Positions 55,860 to 64,000 of a stretch of 64,000 nucleotides of DNA are shown here, one piece after another; the first letter of the stretch is position 1, and each line of letters begins with the position of its first letter. Under the pieces are notes generated by a model. It was given only the letters and a program-made list of their open reading frames with translations, was not told the origin of the DNA and made no database searches. The stretch comes from Agelaius tricolor (lineage: Eukaryota > Chordata > Aves > Passeriformes > Icteridae), in contig JALJCS010000004.1 in NCBI GenBank assembly GCA_023055355.1, positions 17,886,001-17,950,000 on the forward strand. The letters are read 5' to 3'. The position numbers and the translations under genes are program-made.

Positions 55860-58800
55860 GCAGATCTTGTGGCAAGACAAGCATTTAAATGGATTTGTAG
55901 AGAGAAAAAAATGGGCAAAGGTGTATTTGCTGTTCTTTCACTGCTACAGATAGCTGGAACATTGCTATGTTTTCTACCTGGATACAAAACTGAAACCAGC
56001 AGTTTTTTCTTTCTTTTTTTCTGTAAGGTACTAAATGAGAAAGCATTAGAAGACACTTATAGAATTTTTTTCTAATCAAGAATGAATTTATTATCCTCAT
56101 GCATGTAATTTGGATCAGTAAATAATGTTGACTTGTTCAAGCACTCAGCTCAGTCTATGAGTATTCTGCACTTTTACATGGAAATCTGTATAAATGCCTT
56201 GGGTCCAATCTCCTGATGGTTTTAATTTTTTTTTTCCTCTTTATGGTTGTTGTGGTTTTTTGTAATGGGGTTCAAGAACATTCTCTCAAGACGAGCTCTG
56301 GAGTTCTTTACTTTCTATATGAGGACATCCATTTCTGGCTTTAAGTCAGAAGCTGAGTTGGTCTTTTCCCACTCAGCTACAGAGTGTAAGTGGTAGGAAA
56401 TGAATGAATGAATTCTGGGCAGGAAAGAAATGCTGGAGGAAAGAGAGAGAAAATTAGTTTTAGACGAGAGCAGGGAGAATGCAAAGATCTTGACTAACTA
56501 GTTCAACTTTAATTTGGGAATTCACTAGCTGTCCATCAGAAGGATGCATAACTGTCCTCCATTATATCATTGTGCTTTCTCCTGTTGCTCTGCCAGACAT
56601 TAAAAGGTGGGAAATTGAATCACAGTGAGAGCATATGTCAAGAGTACCTAACAAGATCAGCATATGTTGAATACCTAATTACAAAAAAAAAAAGTGAGTT
56701 AGAGTTTGTTGATAATCTCTGTATTCATTGTACCCTGCTGATACAATATCACTTCAAAGTTTTTTGGATGAAACCCATATAAAAATTACTCAAGTCCTGC
56801 TTATGCTACAGCCTTTGAACAGAGAGAGGAATTCTTAAAACTGATACAACATATATCCTGTCCAGGAAGTGTAAATGGAGGTGTGGAAGGTGTCTCCAAT
56901 CTTTCTACCTCATGTCCCATTTGGTCATACAGTGTTCTTGTACTCAACTTGAAGGTTAAAAGTAGCTTTATATGTGAAGGAGCACATTCAGTACTTGGTG
57001 TGTTTGGAGCACTGAAACACTAAAGTAACAACTTAGTGCCATAAAGGGATGTCAGTTCCAAGGAAGGTGATAGCCAAACAGCTAAGGAAAAGTGATCAGA
57101 CTTCACAGGTAGCACTGGGGGAAAGAAAGCATCTACAACAGATTTTGCATTCTCTGGGCAGTACAAGGCATCAAGCAAGCAGAGCAACTAGAACAGTACA
57201 GAAAAAGACCTCTTAAGATTAAGTACTGGAAAAATCTGTAGAAGTGCCCTGGTAAAATATTTTTGTAATCTAAAAACAGCACCAGAGATGAGAGGAAAAG
57301 ATAATGTACTCTTGACTATCATTATTAAAAATCTCTTCCACTGGATGGACATTAAAAATAGACATTGCTGGGATCTGAAGAAAAGATCAAACACAGCCTA
57401 TGTATTGCAGACCCTCCCAAGTGCTCAGTTTCTGTCTGCAGATGTAAAAGATGGAATATTTGGAGCCTGACAGCAGAATTTCAGAAGTGATGATAATGCC
57501 ACTAAATCAAAAGCCTGGTTATTGTTACCTCTTAGATTTGAAACTAACTCCTAAATGAAGGATCACAAATTGCTGGTGCTGTTTGGATGTTCTTTGATAT
57601 AGTTCCAAACAGATGCAGAGAGGAGTACAACCTTGTTTTGTTGCCTGAGTGGATGTTTATCTAGGATACTTCTGAGGGGTTTGTCATCCTATCCAGTAAT
57701 TAAAAAACATGCTTTCTGACTAATCCATCATTGTAATTTATTCATCTAGATTCAGATTTCTTATATAATTCCCTGGTACTTAACTGAATCTTTGGACCTA
57801 TATAGTCCTCCAAACAGTCAGGATATAAAATAAGCATGTCCCCATACACAGATCAGCATGTTACACAAAGTCTTATAGAAACAAGTTCTTGTAGTATCAT
57901 AAAAATTCACCTTTGTCTTATGCAGAAAAAAGAAAAAAAAAGTGGGTGGAATAAAGAAAGAACTCATCATTTACTGCCTTTTATTATGGACATAAGGTAA
58001 ATGATGAAATCTACTATGAACTCTTTAAGTAGATCTCATTTAGTAGGGAACTCCGTACAATCTAATACACCAATCTAATATCCCAAGTCAATTTCAGTAT
58101 GTCCTTAGACATCCTAGATGTTTCCCATATTTCTCATGTTCTAGTGAAAGAAGAAGAAATCTCTAGCTCTTGGGAAGTGAGGAGCATTTGGAACTGCAGC
58201 TAAAAACAGTTATCCATTTTGGCACATGGATTACCTGATGACAACAGCATATCTATATTTTCAGAGGAACACACCTGCCAGTCAGCACTCTCAGAAACAT
58301 CTCTGCAGGGTGATTGGAGGTGTGGCAAAAGAAGAAATCGCAAAGCAAACAAATGAGCAAATCATGGTTTCTTTTCTTCTGATGTGAACTCAGTGCTTGC
58401 AACACTGCACTCTTGGAAATTAATATCTCCCTTATACAGCCCTGAAAAGTAGTGAAATCCAAGAAATGTCTATGTTGTGTTGCTTGGGACCTCACCTTAG
58501 TGCTGGACATGTCCCGCTGTATGGATGATAACAGTTTTAAGTTCTTCTGTTATGTCTTCTGGATGTCCCATTATGTTGGTGATTTTAGGAACTCTCTAAA
58601 TACAAAGAAAGAATCTTAGAAAGGAAATATTTTTATTCCGTGCAGAGTACAAGGTGAACATTTTCCACAGAGCATGCATGTCAAGGAGTAAAAAGCAGGA
58701 GAATTTATGCATTGAAATCTACATAAACCCAGCTCTCTAGTACATAGTTACATCTACATATTGTGTAATTGTTTAACTTGTGCCACTTTATAAAATATGA

Positions 58801-60289
58801 GCGGCTGTGCCTGTGTGGGCCTCTTAGGGGGTGTGTGGTGGTCTCTGGTTTGGGGAGGTGCCCCCTACTCAATTTGGACCAGAATTCAGTTCAGTATGCA
58901 CAGAGCTCCAGGCTGAGTGCCAAAGAAGATGTGATCTTTAACTCAGCACCACATCTTCTAAGACAAAAGCAAAACAGGTCATAAAATACAAAAGCTTTCC
59001 ATAAACATTGAGCAACATCTGCTTAATACACCTGATAGCATCTTTTTACATTCAACAGAGAGGTTAAAGGTGAGAATGATACCATCTGGCTCCATCTGCA
59101 ACAGAGATCAAAAGAAGGGACAGACAGTGAATTCTTCTTAAAAGACTCAGAGCTTAAAAATACAGAGAATTCTAATTAAAATACAGAGAATTCTGCTTGA
59201 AGACATTGATAGGACTTCCAGCTGCTGGTTATTTATTTATGTGGACAATGGCTGACTTGACTGATCATTTTTAAAAGTCAAAGAGCCACTAAAAATAATG
59301 CTACTCAGTCATCATCTTCTTGAAATTCTATGAATGACAAAGTCTGGAGAGCCCTTTTGGAAATCTAGGTCCAGGAGTTGTACCTAGGGCTGCAGGGGTG
59401 TCAGAGTCAGGATCAGAGTGCAGGACATGGTGTCTTTTGCTTCCCCACTCAGGCTGCTCGAATACACTGCTGTTCAGCAGGCCAGAGAATAGCAGGCTCT
59501 ATAGACACCCTCCTTGATGCTGTCTAGGTTAGGACTCTGCAAATGGACTGAAAATGTATTATTTTATACACCATAAGGAAAATAATTTTGAACAGAGAGA
59601 TGAAATCAGTCGTTACCTTGTCATGGTGTGCTGTGAATGTAATGATGTGTCCTTGCAATGGGTGTTTCTCCTTTGACTTTGCAGTGCTGCCTCATCACCT
59701 GAGGGAAAATGGCTTAGAATAAGTATGTAATTTCCATTACTTCCTTCCCTGTCTGAAAACTCTGTTTAAAATTCTTCCTCCTCCCCAACAAATCTCAATT
59801 ATTTGAAATGCAGCTATCAAGAGAAAGATAACCATAAATAAGAAACGGTACTGTCTCTAGTCTAGGGATTGATGAAAAATAGAGAATGATCTCCCTCTAC
59901 TTCTTAGACTCCTGCCTTCTGAGAAAGATTAAGACAGGCTGTCTGAAATGCAAGGAACACATTGAGATTCTGCTGTGACCCTTTGACCGACACCCAATAG
60001 TGTAATATTTTTTTTTTTTTTTTTGCAATAGACAATTTTTTTTTGTCAGAGCAAGCTTGTTTCACTGTAAAAATGTAAACATCTCAGGAAAAAATGACTA
60101 ATTTCCAGACAAACCACTTGAAATGGAAGCCGGGGCAGAAGCAGGAAAAGTGGGGGGAAAAAAATTTTCAGTAATAATCCTCAAAGGACAAATATTTCAT
60201 AGGAGGAGCATAGCACACTGTAGGATCAGTGTTGCTTGCAAAATTCTTCTGCATCTCTGGGGTTGCTGAGTTAGCAGGGCTGATTGAGA
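55860..60289. other. Unique AT-rich DNA, no gene seen
   Basis: No recognised repeat or exon. Simple sequence: T-run of 17 at 60008-60024; a 17-bp direct duplication 'aaaatacagagaattct' near 59158 and 59180. Confidence 0.5.
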
Positions 60290-62033
60290 GGGCTTTAAGC
60301 CAGGTTTGAAAAGGGAGAGACAAGACCAGGCTCACTAGAGATGAGCCTGGGGTACACGCCTGTGTTGGGGTGGCATGGACAGCCCAGCTGAAGTGCATCT
60401 GCACCAATGCACCCAGCATGGGTAATAAACAATGGAAGCCATTGGCAGCAGGAAGCTGTGGTGTGGTTATCACCATGGGAATGTGGTGGGATCACTGGAG
60501 TGCTGCAGTGGATTGCTACAAGCTCCTCAGAAGGGACAGGTGAGGAAGGAGGGGCTGTGGGGTGGCTCTGTGCACTGGGGAGGGTTTTGGCTGTACAGAG
60601 CTCAGGGACAGTGGGGATAAGGCTGAGTGCCTGTGGGTGACAGCCAGAGGGATGGCCCACAAGGCAGAGATCCTGCTGGGAGTCTGTCACAGACCATTCA
60701 GCCAGGATGAAGTGAAATATTCTATCAGTGGATGTTTCATGGTCACTGGCTCTTGTTCTTGTGGGAGACTTTAATTGCCAAATGTCTGCTGGAAACATGG
60801 AGACAGAGGAGACAGAGGAGACAGACTAGAAGGTTCCTGCAGTGTGTGGAAGGTAAATTCCAGACACAGCTTATGAGGGAGCCTAGCAGGGCATGTTTGG
60901 CCAGACCTGCTGCTCACAAACAGGGAAGGGCTGTGGGATGTGTGGAGGTCAGAGACCATCTCGGGCACACTGATCATGGAATGACAGAGTTTCTCTCTTC
61001 TTGGTGAAGTAAGGAAGAGGGTGAGTAAAAGCTCTGCCTTGAGTATACTGGGGGCAGACTTGGTCCTGTTCAGGACACTGGTTCAGACAGTCACTTGCAA
61101 AACAGCCCTTAACAAAGGGCTCCAGGAAGGCTGGACATAATTAAAAAGAAAATCTTAAAGATGCAGGAGCAGGCCATTCCTATTTCCTAAAACACAGACT
61201 GATTGAACAGGGAATTTTGCTGGAACTTAGGTAAAAAGGAGAGTTTACCACCTTTGGAAGAAGGGGCAGGCAACTCAAGAAAAGTGCAAGGATGTCAATA
61301 GGTCATATAGAGAAAATATTAGTAAGGCAAAAGCTCAGCTAGAAGTCAATCTGACCAGTGCTGTGAAAGATAATTAAAAGCGCCTTTATAAATATATTAA
61401 CAACAAAAGGACGGCCAAGGAAAATCTCAATAATTTATTGGATGAAGAGGGCAAAAATTGTCACCAAGGATGAGGAAAAGGCCAGGTTGCATGATGCCAT
61501 CTTTGTCTCAGTTACTAACAGAAAACCCAGTTATCCTCAGGGCAGCCAGCCCCCTGAGCTGGCAGACAGGGATGGGGAGCAGAACAGACCCCGTGCAGTC
61601 CAGGAGGAAGCAGTCAATGGCCTGCTGTGCCCCTTGGACACTCACAAGTGTATGGGACTGGATGGGATTCTCCAAGTACTGAGGGAAGGGAGGAGGAGCT
61701 CACCCAGCCACTCACCATCATTTATCTTCTGTCCTGGTTACCCAGGGAGGCCCCAGACACCTTGAGGCTGGTCAGTGTGATGCCCATCTACAGGAAGGGT
61801 TGGAAGCAGGATCTGGGGAATGCAGCCTGTCAGCCAGACCTCAGGGCTGGGGAGATTTCTGTAATAGATCATCCTGAGTGACATTGGGCAGCACTTACAG
61901 GACAGCCAGGGGGTTGGGCCCAGCTGTTGAACACGGCACTTAGTGCTGTGGTTTAGTTGAGGAGATGTTTGGTCAAAGGTTGAACTCAAAGGATATCTGG
62001 GAAGTCTTTTCCAGCCTTAATGATTCTATAATT
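60290..62033 (+). mobile_element. CR1 LINE with endonuclease and RT start, internally deleted
   Basis: The longest CR1 in the window. On the plus strand the degraded ORF2 is readable across frames: an endonuclease part ('LGVCHRPFSQDEV', later 'LLLTNREGLWDVW'), the linker to RT (a KYINNKR-like and 'AKENLNNLLDEEG' stretch near 61385-61450), and the start of RT ('LTIIYLLSWLPREAPDTLRL', then an 'IILSDIGQHLQD'-like stretch near 61870-61905). It then jumps near 61925 to a CR1 3' end ('gatgtttggtcaaaggttga', 'tttccagccttaatgattct'). So most of the RT domain is missing. Many stops and frameshifts make it inactive. Confidence 0.9.
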
Positions 62034-64000
62034 AGGAGTTGTCAAGAAACTACTTCTTTAACCTAAGCACCCAAATTCAATGCATACACAACAGTAGAAT
62101 GTCTTTCATCCAAAAAGTTCCCAAACAAAATATGTCACACTGTAGTAAAAACATGACCTGAAAAGAATGAAATAAGTGCTGAATCTCAGAATATTTGTAG
62201 AGTTAATTAAAAAAACATCATTATTACATTCAAGGAAATTAGAGTAGCATTAGATGCAGTTGAAAATAATACAGCAGAAAATATATTCTGTTTATACTGT
62301 TGTCAATAGGAGTTTTTTCCCTTTTCTGAAGAGGTTCTGAATCTTATTTTCATATTTCCAGTTTTTTCAATTATCACTGAAGTATTGGTTCTTCTTACCA
62401 TGGAGTTTCCTTAATCCACATTTCTGCATCTGTGAAGAATAAATGTCCAGATATACAAAATGATTGTTTTGAGGGTGGAAAGTACTGTGATTCATGCTCG
62501 GCTTGGGATTAAAAGAGGTCATGTAATTCCTCCTTGAATCAAACACAAAAGCATACTCCTTTGTATGACGGCATACGCCTCTGAATCATCTTGAATTGAA
62601 TGAAATCAATTTCCACACAACCCAGATTAAATTAAAAAACCCAGAAGAAAACTCATTTTATAAAATAGACAGACCACTCATCCATTTGAACCTCTATTTA
62701 ACATATTTAAGACTTCAAAAGAACTTTTCAAATCAGAAGTAGTAACATAATAGGACAATGCAGGACCTTTTTTTAATAACCTAAGGTTCTAATTTTCCAA
62801 CAAAATTCATTAAATGACCTGAAGGTCTGTCCTATGTCTGTGTTTATAACAAATCTATTAGTCAGAAGTATGTGTTTTCACCTCCATTATGGAATTGGGA
62901 GAGTCCATTATGGTGCTATCATAATGATTACTTGTCCTTTGTATTGTGGGTTATCACTTAAGATCCTTTTTTATAAACCAAAACCATGTTGTGCTGGATA
63001 ACACATAAGCACAGAGCGAAAAGACAATGCTTATCCCTCAATATTGCAGTCTGTAGCACAGCAGGTTCACTGTCTCCACTCTCTTCATGTAAGTGAATGT
63101 GTACATCCAGGTGTCACACTTGCCTGGTCCTGATACATCAGCAACAGCCCTGGGAAAGCTCTGGTGTTGGTTCTCTGTACTTTCAGAGTGGGATGCTGTT
63201 CACCTGCATAGCTCCTTTCTTCAAAGTCTGTTTAATCAAGGTGAGAGGATTTAAATCTACATACCAGCTGTGTTTTATTTGCAGTGAGTAGTACTTCATA
63301 ATGGAAATGTAAATCTGCAGCCAAGGTCAGAATGCACTCTGTAGGACAACCAGTTCTTTCATAAATCAGACCTTGTGATTTTTGCTGAAAAGCTTTTAAT
63401 GGTAAAGGTGGAGGCATGAGAAATATTTTTCCATGACAATTACAACTCCAATAAAGCTGCAGAAAACAGAATAGCTGATTAGTGTTTTAATTAGACAGCT
63501 GGAATCATGGTCGTGAACAACTCCAGTCACAATGTTCTTAAATTCTGCATTCCTTATGAATTCAAATTCCTTCAGTAATGCAAGTGCAAAGTGTTTAAAT
63601 TCTGTTGTGGTGTAAGTGGGGAGCTGCAAGGACTGTTTTGTTGCTGACATACGTAAAGATGACCTAAAGCTATTATCTACTATTTATAAATAAAGTGTAA
63701 TTATTCCTGGTTTTAACAATCATGCTTTCTTCTTGTATTAACCAGGACAGTAAAAACACATTCATGCCTATTCATTAGATAACAAATTAAACCGAAATGT
63801 TAAAGGAGGATGGCTGAGAAAAATCTTAGTGTACTATCAACAGGGCTGCATCTTTCTAAAATTCCTTGTACCTATGATTCTGACAACTCTTACTTAACAT
63901 TTAACATTTAACTTGAAACAGAAGCAAAGGACAGAGGATGACAGATGGTTATGAAAATAATTACTAAACTCCCTTGATTCTACAAGCAAAAATGCAAGGA
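62034..64000. other. Unique AT-rich DNA, no gene seen
   Basis: No recognised repeat, RNA gene or exon to the end of the window. Confidence 0.5.

Noticed and set aside
1..64000. CRISPR arrays, tRNA or rRNA genes, bacterial operons
   Set aside because: No regularly spaced repeats, cloverleaf-like sequences, rRNA segments or tightly packed gene arrays are visible; the repeats present are avian CR1 and LTR elements.

Overview
This window looks like a gene-poor stretch of a bird nuclear genome, most probably a songbird. It is AT-rich and has no convincing multi-exon host gene, tRNA, rRNA, CRISPR array or bacterial gene. The bird assignment rests on several CR1 (chicken repeat 1) LINE fragments with the typical 3' end ('attctatgattct'-like), and on LTR pieces that I recognise from memory as common avian or passerine ERV repeats. 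I could not search any database.

Layout. 1-9,520: unique AT-rich DNA with four CR1 fragments (262-560, 3625-3772, 5570-5606, 6185-6938). 9,521-9,887: an LTR-like promoter module on the minus strand. 9,888-21,002: repeat-poor DNA with an almost perfect 81-bp hairpin at 18693-18773. 21,003-27,890: a repeat cluster. It holds a CR1 split by a solo LTR with a perfect 6-bp target duplication, a probable LTR on the minus strand, a composite avian LTR element with an antisense ERVL-like LTR inside it, and a solo LTR on the plus strand. 27,891-31,297: unique DNA with one candidate coiled-coil exon on the minus strand. 31,298-40,488: a complete but dead endogenous retrovirus. 40,489-64,000: mostly unique DNA with two further minus-strand LTRs (about 47570-48131 and 55290-55859) and an internally deleted CR1 (60290-62033).

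The provirus is the main feature. It is a gammaretrovirus-like (class I) ERV of 9,191 bp: LTRs bounded by TG...CA, 4-bp ATGG target duplication, a primer-binding site that fits tRNA-His, gag starting MGQ, gag and reverse transcriptase in the same reading frame, a GPY-type integrase C-terminus, and a gammaretrovirus-type env with CWLC in SU and an immunosuppressive-domain-like stretch in TM. It cannot make virus: the C-terminal half of capsid, nucleocapsid and protease are deleted, gag, pol and env carry stops and frameshifts, one catalytic Asp of the polymerase is Asn, and one Cys of the TM cysteine motif is Tyr. Its two LTRs differ by roughly 25 substitutions by hand count (about 5%), so it is not a recent insertion.

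The most unusual content is also in this provirus. A segment of about 1.7 kb lies between integrase and env, where simple gammaretroviruses have nothing. It holds an open frame of 254 codons with three CxxC pairs and a hydrophobic C-terminal stretch, and splice-acceptor-like sites stand before and inside the segment. A second Cys-rich, zinc-ribbon-like insert lies between RNase H and integrase. These two pieces are the best candidates for something undescribed; the long hairpin at 18.7 kb is next.
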